The position numbers and the translations under genes were made by a program. DNA of 36,253 nt from Bacteroidaceae bacterium (GTDB lineage: Bacteria; Bacteroidota; Bacteroidia; Bacteroidales; Bacteroidaceae): NCBI GenBank assembly GCA_017651315.1, contig JAGCDE010000002.1, positions 1-36,253 of the forward strand, written 5' to 3'. A model generated the notes under the pieces. The model ran no database searches. It had not been told where the DNA came from and saw nothing but the letters and a program-made list of their open reading frames with translations. Shown here in pieces: positions 1-8,306 of the stretch (the stretch's first letter is position 1; every line of letters begins with the position of its first letter).

Positions 1-261
1 CTCAATAAAGTCCAGCAGTCTGTGTGTGCCGAAATAGATGTTGTCCAAACTGACATACAGCACATCTGTAGTGTTTGTGGGCCCAAACACCTGTAGGATA
101 CGTTGCGTCATTAGTGTGGTCTTGCCAACACCTTTTTGTCCTTTAATCATCAGCAGCCGTTCTTCCCAGTCTATTTCATTCATCAGATTTCTGACGAAAT
201 CCAGGTTTACAGTCTGCATTCTGTTAAGGTGCCTTTTAATGAGTGATTCCATTTTTTTCAT
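1..261 (-). CDS. AAA family ATPase, N-terminal part (cut by window edge)
   Basis: The first 87 residues of a protein that continues beyond the left edge. A Walker A P-loop, GQKGVGKTT, lies near residues 38-46, after a start of the form MKKMESLIKRHLNRM and a predicted strand (ERLLMIKG). A following LYVSLDNIYF stretch fits the next core strand. This arrangement is typical of the large Bacteroidales group of ATPases with a C-terminal DUF4143 domain, but that domain is outside the window, so the subfamily is inferred. I chose ATG 261; ATG 252 in the same frame is possible. A consensus promoter sits about 20 bp upstream, so the gene is probably expressed on its own. The cellular role of such ATPases is not established. 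Confidence 0.8.
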   Translation of the reverse strand, partial: MKKMESLIKRHLNRMQTVNLDFVRNLMNEIDWEERLLMIKGQKGVGKTTLMTQRILQVFGPTNTTDVLYVSLDNIYFGTHRLLDFIE

Positions 262-281
262 TTCAATTACATTTCAGGATG

Positions 282-312
282 CGAATATAAACAGAAGTGT
301 TTAATGTACAAA
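282..312 (-). promoter_or_regulatory. Bacteroidetes-type promoter for the AAA ATPase
   Basis: On the minus strand TTTG (309-312) is followed after 19 nt by TATATTCG (282-289), one base off the TAnnTTTG -7 element. The predicted transcription start near 275 leaves a short leader before ATG 261. Confidence 0.55.
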
Positions 313-556
313 ACATATTATGCAAATATTTGTTCTGTACACAATACATTTCTGTGAAAAATGGTGTGATCTTACCTTATAGTGTTTTGTGGATTAAACA
401 TTATATATGTAAATCTGTTGTTTCTATTAAACATTTTATCTGGAGGTTGTGGCGTTCCGGTCTGTCAGGTTCTACCTTCACAATAATAGCAAACCGTATA
501 ATTATCCGGTATAACATTATTTAATAGAGCGATTGTTGAAAACTTATTCATACTGA
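313..556. other. AT-rich intergenic DNA, nothing recognised
   Basis: This part of the 262-755 gap lies between two divergently oriented genes. I see no convincing ORF, RNA gene or strong inverted repeat in it. The short ORFs it contains are rich in rare residues and have no Bacteroidales-like start context. Confidence 0.5.
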
Positions 557-588
557 TGTGCATGTTTAAGGGAAAAGCCGTAATTTTG
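557..588 (+). promoter_or_regulatory. Promoter for carAB leader
   Basis: TAATTTTG at 581-588 is a perfect TAnnTTTG -7 element. TGTG at 557-560, 20 nt upstream, is a three-of-four match to the -33 TTTG. Transcription would begin near 592-596, giving a leader of about 160 nt before carA. Confidence 0.6.
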
Positions 589-592
589 CGGC

Positions 593-679
593 ATGTTAAG
601 AAAAAAAGGAAATATAGGTTGTCCACTAAAGCATAAGCAGACCGGTGGAAATAATGTTTCCAAGAGGAATATTTTTTAG
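593..679 (+). CDS. Possible 28-residue leader peptide
   Basis: An open frame from ATG 593 encodes 28 residues, beginning MLRKKGNIGC and ending KRNIF. Its TAG stop (677-679) abuts the first base of the terminator stem at 680. The ATG lies at or next to the predicted transcription start, so translation would have to be nearly leaderless. A random ORF of this length is not rare. The placement of its stop is the only reason to list it. Confidence 0.25.
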   Translation: MLRKKGNIGCPLKHKQTGGNNVSKRNIF

Positions 680-716
680 AAGGAGGAATTGTTGTTTACA
701 GTTTCTCCTTTTTTTT
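680..716 (+). terminator. Intrinsic terminator in the carA leader (candidate attenuator)
   Basis: AAGGAGGAA (680-688) pairs with TTTCTCCTT (702-710) with one G-U, the loop is 13 nt, and six T follow (711-716). It lies between the promoter and carA (ATG 756), so it cannot end an upstream gene and is placed as an attenuator. An upstream hairpin, GGAAA/TTTCC at 647-661, could compete with it, because TTCC (658-661) is also complementary to GGAA (685-688). A U-rich tract (671-677) precedes the stem. Confidence 0.6.
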
Positions 717-755
717 ACTCTGTGATTGAATAGTTTAACACAATAAATAAAGAGA

Positions 756-1817
756 ATGACAGTATCACTGATTTTGGCCGACGGCACCTGCTTTAAGGGT
801 GAGTCATTCGGATACGGGCAGCCAGTAAGCGGCGAGCTTGTATTCAATACTGCAATGGCCGGTTATCCTGAGATCCTGACAGAGCCTGCATCACGCGGAC
901 AGCTCATTGTAATGACCTATCCGGTCATAGGTAACTACGGCATCCAGCCCATGACTCCTGATGAGTACGGGCTGCCTACCAACGCCGAGAGCGAGCACGC
1001 ACAGGCACGCGCCCTGATAGTAAGTGACAAGAGTGATTTCTACAGCCATTGGAACGCTGCCGAATCACTTGAGGAGTGGATGAAGCGTGAAAAGGTGGTA
1101 GGCATAGAGGGAGTTGATACCCGTGAGCTTACCAAGCATATCCGCAATCACGGCAGCATGACCGCCAAGATACTGTTTGACGGAAAGCAGAAACCAGCTG
1201 AGTATGCATACACCAATATGCTGCCCGAGGTATCGGTCAAGGAGCCTGTTACATACAATGAGGGTGGTTCCAAGACCGTGGTTCTGGTAGATTGCGGCGT
1301 CAAGGCCGGTGTGGTGCGCTGCCTTATCAATGAGGACCTCAAGGTAGTCCGTGTGCCCTGGAACTATAACTACTCAAAGATCAGGATGGACGGTCTGGTG
1401 ATATCCGACGGTCCCGGTAACCCCAGTTACTGCAGTGAGGTGGTTACAGCCCTGCAGAAGTTCATGGCTAAGAATGACACCCCGATACTGGGTATAGGTA
1501 TGGGTTGCCTGCTGTTAGGCTTGGCCGGCGGTATGGATACTTATAAGCTCAAGTTCGGTCATCACACCCAGAACCAGCCGGTACAGTTGGTGGGTACGGA
1601 CCGCTGCTACATAACCACTCAGAACCATAACTACGCCATCCGTGAGGATTCGGTTGTAGGCCAGTGGAAGGTTTATCTAAAGAACCTGAACGACGGATCG
1701 GTAGAGGGAATCTACAATACCCGCAAGCCTTGGGTGGGCGTGATGTTCCACTCGGAGTCAGATCAGGTACGCACTGATGCTGAGTTTATTTATGATGATT
1801 TTGTTTCAAAACTCTAA
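756..1817 (+). CDS. carA: Carbamoyl-phosphate synthase small chain, glutaminase site altered
   Basis: The small subunit normally hydrolyses glutamine and passes ammonia to CarB for pyrimidine and arginine synthesis. All 353 residues align with CarA: an N-terminal domain (FNTAMAGYPEILTEP, near residues 30-44), the DTRELTKHIR segment, and a class I amidotransferase domain (VLVDCGVKAG, ISDGPGNP, KFGHHTQNQPV, TQNHNYAI). The nucleophile elbow is abnormal. Canonical GICxGxQLL reads GIGMGCLLL here, so the catalytic Cys position is Gly248, and the His/Asn and Gln that follow are Cys and Leu. The final motif HPEA is HSES, which keeps the His and Glu. The reading frame is intact and carB follows after 12 bp. 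Either CarA is now structural and the enzyme uses free ammonia, or it is a diverged paralogue. Expression is probably controlled by the leader terminator at 680-716. Confidence 0.93.
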   Translation: MTVSLILADGTCFKGESFGYGQPVSGELVFNTAMAGYPEILTEPASRGQLIVMTYPVIGNYGIQPMTPDEYGLPTNAESEHAQARALIVSDKSDFYSHWNAAESLEEWMKREKVVGIEGVDTRELTKHIRNHGSMTAKILFDGKQKPAEYAYTNMLPEVSVKEPVTYNEGGSKTVVLVDCGVKAGVVRCLINEDLKVVRVPWNYNYSKIRMDGLVISDGPGNPSYCSEVVTALQKFMAKNDTPILGIGMGCLLLGLAGGMDTYKLKFGHHTQNQPVQLVGTDRCYITTQNHNYAIREDSVVGQWKVYLKNLNDGSVEGIYNTRKPWVGVMFHSESDQVRTDAEFIYDDFVSKL

Positions 1818-1829
1818 CACCCTAAGGAT

Positions 1830-4800
1830 ATGGCATTGAAGAAGTATAAGAAAGTGCTGCTGCTTGGATCTGGCGCACTCAAGATAGGTGAGGCAGGCGA
1901 GTTTGATTACTCCGGTTCACAGGCTCTTAAGGCCCTGAAGGAGGAGGGCATAGAGACCATCCTGATAAATCCCAACATCGCTACCGTACAGACCAGCGAG
2001 GGTGTTGCAGACAGAGTCTATTTCTATCCCGTAACCCCGTTCTTTGTAGAGAAGGTGATTGCCAAGGAGCGTCCCGATGCGATCCTGCTGGCTTTTGGCG
2101 GTCAGACCGCTCTGAACTGCGGTGTGGCTTTGGAGCAGAACGGTGTTCTGGCCAAGTATAAGGTTAAGGTGCTGGGTACCCAGGTCAAGGCCATCATGGA
2201 CACCGAGGACCGTGACCTCTTCATTAAGCGCCTGGATGAGATAGGCGTGCAGACCATCAAGAGTCACGCTGTAGAGACTATGGACGATGCACGCGCAGCT
2301 GCACGTGAGCTGGGTTATCCGGTTATCATCCGTTCCGCATATGCCCTGGGCGGTCTGGGCTCGGGTTTCTGCGACAATGAGGAGGAACTCAACCGTTTGG
2401 CCGAGAAGTCATTCTCATTCTCACCCCAGATTCTGGTTGAGAAGAGCCTCAAGGGCTGGAAGGAGATTGAGTTCGAGTGCGTGAACGATAAGAGCGGCAA
2501 CTCAATCATAGTCTGCTCGATGGAGAACTTTGACCCATTAGGCATACATACCGGCGAGAGTATCGTGGTTGCTCCTACACAGACCCTTACCCATCACGAG
2601 GTGCAGAAACTGGAGGAGCTGACCATCCGCATTGCCCGCCACGTGGGTATAGTAGGTGAGTGCAACATCCAGTTTGCATTCGATCCCCAGAGCGAGGATT
2701 ACCGCGTTATTGAGGTTAACGCCCGCCTGAGCCGCTCATCGGCCTTAGCATCGAAGGCTACCGGTTATCCTCTGGCATTCGTAGCCTGCAAGCTGGGCCT
2801 GGGCTATAACCTGTATGAGCTTAAGAACTCCATCACCAAGGATACTACCGATTTCTTCGAGCCGTCAGTTGACTATGTTGTATGCAAGATTCCGCGCTGG
2901 GATTTGAGCAAGTTCCATGGCGTGGATCGTGAGATCGGCTCATCAATGAAGTCCGTAGGTGAGGTTATGTCTATCGGCCGCAGCTTTGAGGAGGTTATCC
3001 AGAAGGGTATCCGTATGATTGGTCAGGGCATGCACGGATTCGTGGAGAACAAGAGCATCAAGTTTGCCGATCTGGACAAGGCGCTCAAGGAGCCTACCGA
3101 CAAGCGTCTGTTCGCTATCAGCCAGGCATTCAGCGAGGGTTACACCATAGACCGCATCTATGAGCTGACCAAGATTGACAAGTGGTTCCTGAACCGTCTG
3201 AAGGGTATTGTTGACCTGTCCAGGCAGTTGCATAAGGTTAAGGGCATAGAGGCTCTGGGCGAGGATATGTTACGCAAGGCCAAGAAGATGGGATTCAGCG
3301 ATTTCCAGATTGCCCGTGCCACAGGTGAGGAAAAGAAGCTGGGTTCACAGGCCAGCCTGCTGGCAGTACGTAACAAGCGTAAGAGCCTTGGCATCGTACC
3401 CTACGTTAAGCAGATAGATACCCTGGGCGGTGAGTATCAGGCCAAGGAGAACTACCTGTACATGACTTATAACGGTTGCGCTCACGATATACCGTTCTTT
3501 GATGACAAGAAGTCCATCATCGTTATCGGCTCCGGTGCATACCGCATAGGTTCATCGGTTGAGTTTGACTGGTGCGGCGTTCAGGCCCTGAACACCGTCC
3601 GCAAGGAGGGTTACCGCAACATAGTTATCAACTGCAATCCTGAGACCGTAAGTACCGACTATGACGTTACAGACCGTCTGTTCTTTGATGAGCTCACTTT
3701 TGAGCGGGTTATGGATATCATAGAGCTGGAGGATCCCTACGGTGTGATTGTATCAACCGGCGGACAGATTCCCAACAACCTGGCCATGAAGTTGGACGCC
3801 ATGAACGTGCCTATCTTAGGTACAAGCGCCAAGGACATTGATAACGCCGAGGACCGCGAGAAATTCTCGGCCATGCTTGACCGCATCGGTGTGGACCAGC
3901 CTGAGTGGAGCGAGCTTACCTCTATGAAGGAGATAGGCAAGTTCATTGATAAGGTGGGATTCCCCGTACTGGTACGTCCCTCATACGTGCTCTCAGGTGC
4001 TGCCATGAACGTGTGCAGCAACCAGGAGGAACTGGAGCGTTTCCTGCAGCTGGCTGCCGAGGTATCAAAGGAGCATCCTGTTGTAGTTAGCCGCTTTATT
4101 GAGAACGCCAAGGAGGTTGAGATGGATGCCGTTGCCAAGGACGGTGAGATAATTGCCTACGCCATCAGTGAGCACATTGAGTTTGCCGGCGTACACTCAG
4201 GTGATGCTACCATCCAGTTCCCGCCACAGAAGCTTTACGTTGAGACAGTCAAGCGTATCAAGCGCATCAGCCGTCAGATTGCCAAGGAACTGCATATAAG
4301 CGGTCCTTTCAACATCCAGTATCTGGCCCGTGAGAACGATATCAAGGTTATTGAGTGTAACCTGCGTGCTTCCCGTTCATTCCCGTTCGTGAGCAAGGTG
4401 CTCAAGATCAACCTTATCGAGATAGCAACCAAGATCATGCTGGGCATACCTGTAGAGGCACCCGAGAAGAGCCTGTTCGATATTGACTACGTCGGTATCA
4501 AGGCATCACAGTTCTCGTTCAACCGTCTGCAGAAGGCTGATCCGGTGCTTGGCGTTGATATGGCTTCTACGGGTGAGGTGGGCTGCTTAGGTGATGACCA
4601 GCGTTTTGCCATCCTGGAGTCAATGCTGTCAGTGGGTTACCGCATCCCCAAGAAGAACATACTGCTCTCTACCGGTACAGCCAAGCAGAAAGCAAGTATG
4701 CTTGATGCAGCCAGGATGTTGAGCAGCAACGGATACAACATCTATGCCACAGGCGGCACATCAAAGTACCTGGAGGAGAACGGTGTACCCAATACCCGCG

Positions 4801-5057
4801 TATATTGGCCCAGCGAGGAAGGACAGCAGCCGCAGGCTCTTGACATGCTGCACAACAAGGAGATAGATATGGTAGTGAACATACCTAAGGACCTCACTCA
4901 GCATGAGCTCACCAACGGTTACAAGATCCGCCGTGCCGCCATTGACCTGAATATTCCGCTGATTACCAACGCCCGTCTGGCCAGCTCGTTCATCAATGCC
5001 TTCTGCACGGTTGACATTAATGACATACCCATCAAGAGTTGGGACAGTTTCAAGTAA
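1830..5057 (+). CDS. carB: Carbamoyl-phosphate synthase large chain
   Basis: Makes carbamoyl phosphate from bicarbonate, ammonia and two ATP in the cytoplasm. The 1075 residues are full length for the family. There are two homologous ATP-grasp halves. The first starts at VLLLGSGALKIGEAGEFDYS and carries RSAYALGGLGSG near residue 167. The second starts at IIVIGSGAYRIGSSVEFDW near residue 567 and carries VRPSYVLSGAAM. An oligomerisation region lies between them. A C-terminal MGS-like allosteric domain (LLSTGTAKQKASMLDAARML, then YATGGTSKYLEENG) is where UMP and ornithine bind in the E. coli enzyme. No damage is visible in the synthetase sites, so the protein could make carbamoyl phosphate from ammonia even if CarA is catalytically dead. 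The codon use is GC-rich compared with the EPS genes. Confidence 0.97.
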   Translation: MALKKYKKVLLLGSGALKIGEAGEFDYSGSQALKALKEEGIETILINPNIATVQTSEGVADRVYFYPVTPFFVEKVIAKERPDAILLAFGGQTALNCGVALEQNGVLAKYKVKVLGTQVKAIMDTEDRDLFIKRLDEIGVQTIKSHAVETMDDARAAARELGYPVIIRSAYALGGLGSGFCDNEEELNRLAEKSFSFSPQILVEKSLKGWKEIEFECVNDKSGNSIIVCSMENFDPLGIHTGESIVVAPTQTLTHHEVQKLEELTIRIARHVGIVGECNIQFAFDPQSEDYRVIEVNARLSRSSALASKATGYPLAFVACKLGLGYNLYELKNSITKDTTDFFEPSVDYVVCKIPRWDLSKFHGVDREIGSSMKSVGEVMSIGRSFEEVIQKGIRMIGQGMHGFVENKSIKFADLDKALKEPTDKRLFAISQAFSEGYTIDRIYELTKIDKWFLNRLKGIVDLSRQLHKVKGIEALGEDMLRKAKKMGFSDFQIARATGEEKKLGSQASLLAVRNKRKSLGIVPYVKQIDTLGGEYQAKENYLYMTYNGCAHDIPFFDDKKSIIVIGSGAYRIGSSVEFDWCGVQALNTVRKEGYRNIVINCNPETVSTDYDVTDRLFFDELTFERVMDIIELEDPYGVIVSTGGQIPNNLAMKLDAMNVPILGTSAKDIDNAEDREKFSAMLDRIGVDQPEWSELTSMKEIGKFIDKVGFPVLVRPSYVLSGAAMNVCSNQEELERFLQLAAEVSKEHPVVVSRFIENAKEVEMDAVAKDGEIIAYAISEHIEFAGVHSGDATIQFPPQKLYVETVKRIKRISRQIAKELHISGPFNIQYLARENDIKVIECNLRASRSFPFVSKVLKINLIEIATKIMLGIPVEAPEKSLFDIDYVGIKASQFSFNRLQKADPVLGVDMASTGEVGCLGDDQRFAILESMLSVGYRIPKKNILLSTGTAKQKASMLDAARMLSSNGYNIYATGGTSKYLEENGVPNTRVYWPSEEGQQPQALDMLHNKEIDMVVNIPKDLTQHELTNGYKIRRAAIDLNIPLITNARLASSFINAFCTVDINDIPIKSWDSFK

Positions 5058-5083
5058 GCTATCCCGGCTCTTGATGGGTATGT
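5023..5083. repeat. Long inverted repeat across the carB stop codon
   Basis: ACATACCCATCAAGAG (5023-5038) is perfectly complementary to 5068-5083. The pairing extends inward (5039-5044 with 5062-5067, two G-U) to about 22 bp with a 17-nt loop that holds the TAA stop (5055-5057). The left arm encodes DIPIKS near the CarB C-terminus. Confidence 0.85.
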
Positions 5084-5092
5084 ACCTTGTCT

Positions 5093-5117
5093 GTCCCCCT
5101 AAATCCCATAGGGGGAC
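5093..5117. terminator. Hairpin between convergent carB and DUF4249 genes
   Basis: GTCCCCCTA (5093-5101) and TAGGGGGAC (5109-5117) form a perfect 9-bp stem with a 7-nt loop. It lacks a long T run on either strand, so it may be a weak bidirectional terminator or an mRNA 3'-end stabiliser. Confidence 0.5.
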
Positions 5118-5137
5118 CTGGTCACTTAGCTCGCGGT

Positions 5138-5965
5138 TTATTGTTTTACTGTCACCTCTGTTATGCCGTAGCCGAACCAGTAGCCTATGGCACCTTCCAG
5201 ATTCCCTTTCAGTTTGTTGGAATAGGGCAGAATGACTACCGGGCTGAAGAGCTGTGCCTCACTGTATTTGCTCCAGTACTCGTATGAGTCATATCCTATT
5301 GAGGCCATCTTGATGCGGACAGTGTTGCCTGTGTGATAATAGGGGGTCTGGTCAACCAGCGGATTGCTTATTCCGCGGTTTATGACGATCATCTCATCCT
5401 GGCGGACAAGCTCACTGTCATAGAGGTTGCCCGATGAAGCAATGTATGTGGAGTCAATGCCTGTTTCCTTGCTGAAAAACTTGTAGTATGTATGCTTGCC
5501 CGGGGTGGGGACTACATGGACTTTAATGGAGCAGAGTGTGTCGGATCCGGCTTTTCGGTCAACGACGATTGAGTCCATCATGCCTGGTTCCGGTATGGTG
5601 GTTGTGCCGGTGGCATGCATGTCATGCCATCGGATATCGAGTTGGTATGTGCCGCCTGTCTCGCCTTTTAGATTGGGATTGGTATAATACATACCCAGAA
5701 AATACTTGTTGGTGAAATGTGGTTGAAGCTTGTATTCAGTTCCCTGATATGTTACGGTGACTTTGGAGTTGAGAGCTATATGGCTGATGAAATCCTGAAG
5801 GGTCTGCTCTGAGAATGTGTCGGTGACGGATGATGTCACGAATACTACGGGAGCTTCACCGTTCTCAATCCAGCCTTCCACGACAAGCTGATCCTGACTT
5901 GGCTCATGCTTTGTGCATCCTGTCAGAATGAGGAGAAGGGATAATATGTATAATCGGTGTATCAT
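5138..5965 (-). CDS. DUF4249 family lipoprotein
   Basis: A 275-residue predicted outer-membrane or periplasmic lipoprotein. The signal peptide MIHRLYILSLLLILTGC ends in a lipobox (LTGC), so Cys17 would be lipidated. After it comes a DUF4249-like pattern: LVVEGWIENGEAPVVFVTSS near residues 28-47, a beta-sandwich-like body, then a C-terminal YWSKYSEAQLF and a closing NLEGAIGYWFGYG. Proteins of this family are habitually encoded right after a TonB-dependent receptor in Bacteroidetes. I infer that they work with it in ligand capture, but the ligand is unknown. Only 1 nt separates the receptor stop from this start, so translation is probably coupled. A similar pair lies at 32287-35833. Confidence 0.85.
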   Translation of the reverse strand: MIHRLYILSLLLILTGCTKHEPSQDQLVVEGWIENGEAPVVFVTSSVTDTFSEQTLQDFISHIALNSKVTVTYQGTEYKLQPHFTNKYFLGMYYTNPNLKGETGGTYQLDIRWHDMHATGTTTIPEPGMMDSIVVDRKAGSDTLCSIKVHVVPTPGKHTYYKFFSKETGIDSTYIASSGNLYDSELVRQDEMIVINRGISNPLVDQTPYYHTGNTVRIKMASIGYDSYEYWSKYSEAQLFSPVVILPYSNKLKGNLEGAIGYWFGYGITEVTVKQ

Positions 5966-5966
5966 A

Positions 5967-7982
5967 TCAGAATCGGCAGAAATAGCTTATCGAAGGAATT
6001 ACCGGTACTATAAACTGAGCGTAATCGTATTTGACAGTCTGCTTGTCAGTGTCAAGGTTCAGGTACCCCATGAGTTTGTTGGGGAACCCGCAGGCGTTAT
6101 ACAGGGATAGGTTTATACCGTGACTGTATTTTCCGTGACTCCTGAGATTGTAGGTGGCTGACAGGTCAAGCCGTGTCATGGGCGGCAGATATGAAGAGTT
6201 GTACTCGTCGTAATAGATTATTACTGTGTTGGATACTATGTAAAGATTTTTGGCTGGCGTGTAAGGGATTCCTGAAGCGAGCAGGAACATCCCGCCCAAG
6301 TCAAACCGTCCGGCCTTGTAAGAGACGACGGCGTTGAACTCATGCCTGCGCTCAAATGATGAATGAAACAGTTTGGGGTAGTTGATACCATCGCCCTCAC
6401 GTAGGGATTGGTTGTAGGAGTAGCCCAACCATCCTGTAAAACCGCCGGCTTGCTTGGTGAGCATCAGACTTACTCCGTAGTTATAGCCGGAACAAATCAG
6501 GATGTTGTCCTCAAGACGGTAGGGGTGGGACATGATATCATAGAAAAAACCAGTGTATTCAATCTGGTTCTCAAGGCGTTTGCCATAAGTCTGGAACGTT
6601 AAGGCATATTTGCCGTTAAGGAACTCCAGGTCATAGGATAGTGTGGCAAAGAGTGATTTCTGGGGCTTGAAGTAGTGTCCTGATGCCACATAGAACTCTA
6701 TCGGGAGTCCTATGTTGGTCATGCCGGTCTGTGTCAGATACTGGTGCTTGACTCCTGATTCGAATGTTATGTTGCCGCGGCGGAACATGTCGTATTCGAG
6801 AGTGAGGGCGGGATCTGCATTGATGTCCTTGTAATGGCCATATTCACGATAGCCGGTAATGAGCAGAGTGGGGGTGATGCTGAGGCCGCCTGAGCGGAAA
6901 GTGCGGTTGATGACGGCATTGGCCTGGAACACCTGCTGAGTCTCCTGGACGGCTGTTTCGGGCTTGTTCAGACTCATTTCAGGACGTTGTGGAAGGATGG
7001 AGTAGTATGAGGCATCGGCCAGAATGCGGAATCTCAGCGGGAGCTGGACATCGGTCTTGATACTGTATTGGGTCAGGTATGATCTCAGTTTGCTGGTTAT
7101 GTTATCCTGTAAGATTGTGGATTCAAGCGTGCGTCCGGTTACAAATGCCGATGTTGAGGCACGGAGATGAGGTGAATTGTGCCGCCACCTCAATGAAGCG
7201 AAACCATTGTCCCATGATCCTGATACGCTCATCTTGTTTTTCCCGTATTTGGTGCTGCCTTCGTCAAAGCTGTAGAATATGTTAATATCCAGCTTGTTAT
7301 GTTGGTCAAGCTGATGAAGCAGGGTTAAGTTGAGGTCAGTAAACCCGAAGGTGACGGGGTTGTCGTCATACATAAGCACGTTACCATATACTGCGTTCAT
7401 GAATGTACGTCGGGCCGACACGGTGAGCGCAGTCTTGCCGCCAAAAGGTACGTTAAGGCTGCCCTGGGCCGAAATGATGCCGAGCATGCCTACACCGGAC
7501 ATGTGGTCAGGGATGGTGTCGGCATGGTCAAGAGATAGCTGAGCGGCCAGGAAAGGGGCGTAAGTGGAGGTGCTGAACCTGACTTGCGGCACATGGTCCT
7601 GGTTGAAGATGGAGAAGAGTCCTAACAGATGCGTTACACTATAGACCGGGACATCGGATAACGTAATGAGGTTTTGTGAGGTTTCACCACCCTGGACGTG
7701 CATCCCGCTTTCACATCCGTTGATTGTGGTTACGCCGGGAAGGGACTGGATATACTGCATGGGGTCAGTGTAGCCGAACAGTTTGGGGTAAGTCTCCATC
7801 TTCTTGGAATCTATCCTGATGCCCTGTACCATCGTGCCGGATATGGCAGATACGTTGCGGTGTTCAGTAAGTGTTATCTCGTCAAGGGTGTAGTTTAAAT
7901 AAACCGTATCCTTCTGGGCAAAACCCCAAATAGATTGAAACGTCAGGCTTATTAAAAAGAGTATCTTTATTTTACAGGTCAT
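5967..7982 (-). CDS. TonB-dependent outer-membrane receptor
   Basis: A 671-residue predicted 22-stranded beta-barrel importer powered by TonB-ExbBD. A signal peptide (MTCKIKILFLISLTFQSIWG, then FAQ) is followed by a short strand, DEITLTEHRNVSAI, and a plug domain. The plug shows DPMQYIQSLPGV, MHVQGGETSQNLITL and DVPVYSVTHLLGLFSIFN at about residues 77-130. The barrel ends in Phe (SISYFCRF), as expected for BAM recognition. The N-terminal carboxypeptidase-regulatory-like domain present in the second receptor of this window is missing here, so the protein is shorter. The GCESGM insertion in the plug is unusual. The gene heads a two-gene operon with DUF4249. The substrate cannot be deduced. Confidence 0.9.
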   Translation of the reverse strand: MTCKIKILFLISLTFQSIWGFAQKDTVYLNYTLDEITLTEHRNVSAISGTMVQGIRIDSKKMETYPKLFGYTDPMQYIQSLPGVTTINGCESGMHVQGGETSQNLITLSDVPVYSVTHLLGLFSIFNQDHVPQVRFSTSTYAPFLAAQLSLDHADTIPDHMSGVGMLGIISAQGSLNVPFGGKTALTVSARRTFMNAVYGNVLMYDDNPVTFGFTDLNLTLLHQLDQHNKLDINIFYSFDEGSTKYGKNKMSVSGSWDNGFASLRWRHNSPHLRASTSAFVTGRTLESTILQDNITSKLRSYLTQYSIKTDVQLPLRFRILADASYYSILPQRPEMSLNKPETAVQETQQVFQANAVINRTFRSGGLSITPTLLITGYREYGHYKDINADPALTLEYDMFRRGNITFESGVKHQYLTQTGMTNIGLPIEFYVASGHYFKPQKSLFATLSYDLEFLNGKYALTFQTYGKRLENQIEYTGFFYDIMSHPYRLEDNILICSGYNYGVSLMLTKQAGGFTGWLGYSYNQSLREGDGINYPKLFHSSFERRHEFNAVVSYKAGRFDLGGMFLLASGIPYTPAKNLYIVSNTVIIYYDEYNSSYLPPMTRLDLSATYNLRSHGKYSHGINLSLYNACGFPNKLMGYLNLDTDKQTVKYDYAQFIVPVIPSISYFCRF

Positions 7983-8015
7983 ACTTCAAGCGTTGAACGT
8001 CATTAAGAAACAATC

Positions 8016-8025
8016 GGGCCGGCCC
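8016..8025. promoter_or_regulatory. Palindrome GGGCCGGCCC, possible operator of receptor operon
   Basis: A perfect 10-bp palindrome, flanked by CAAT on one side and ATTG on the other with offset. It lies about 35 bp upstream of the receptor start and downstream of a weak -7 candidate. A DNA-binding protein here would block the receptor operon. This is inferred from position alone. Confidence 0.3.
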
Positions 8026-8185
8026 AAATTGCTTTTGACCCGATAAAGTTACACATTTCAATGTAGAATCTGACTGTCACGGCCGGATTTTGCATTTTGA
8101 AGCATCATTGCCAAGGCTGCCTTTTTTGAATCTGTTCTGATTTGTCCCGTGAAATCTCTTACACCCTCTGTTCGTCTGGCTTGTC

Positions 8186-8198
8186 GAAAACGTTTTTC
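8186..8198. promoter_or_regulatory. LacI-family-like operator dyad
   Basis: GAAAACGTTTTTC has a central CG inside a 10-bp AAAACGTTTT palindrome, the form favoured by LacI/GalR-type regulators of carbohydrate genes. It lies about 110 bp upstream of the GH5 promoter. No regulator gene is in the window. Confidence 0.3.
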
Positions 8199-8306
8199 AG
8201 TCAAAATGAACATCCATTATTCCTTCAAAACTATGAAAATAGAGGGAAAAAGAGCCAATAATCAACTTTGTGGAACATATTTAAACAGATTCTAAGTGTA
8301 TTGCTA

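Noticed and set aside
557-755. Known riboswitch class upstream of carA
   Set aside because: The leader is short and AT-rich, and I do not recognise the conserved core of any metabolite riboswitch. A terminator-based attenuator explains it better.
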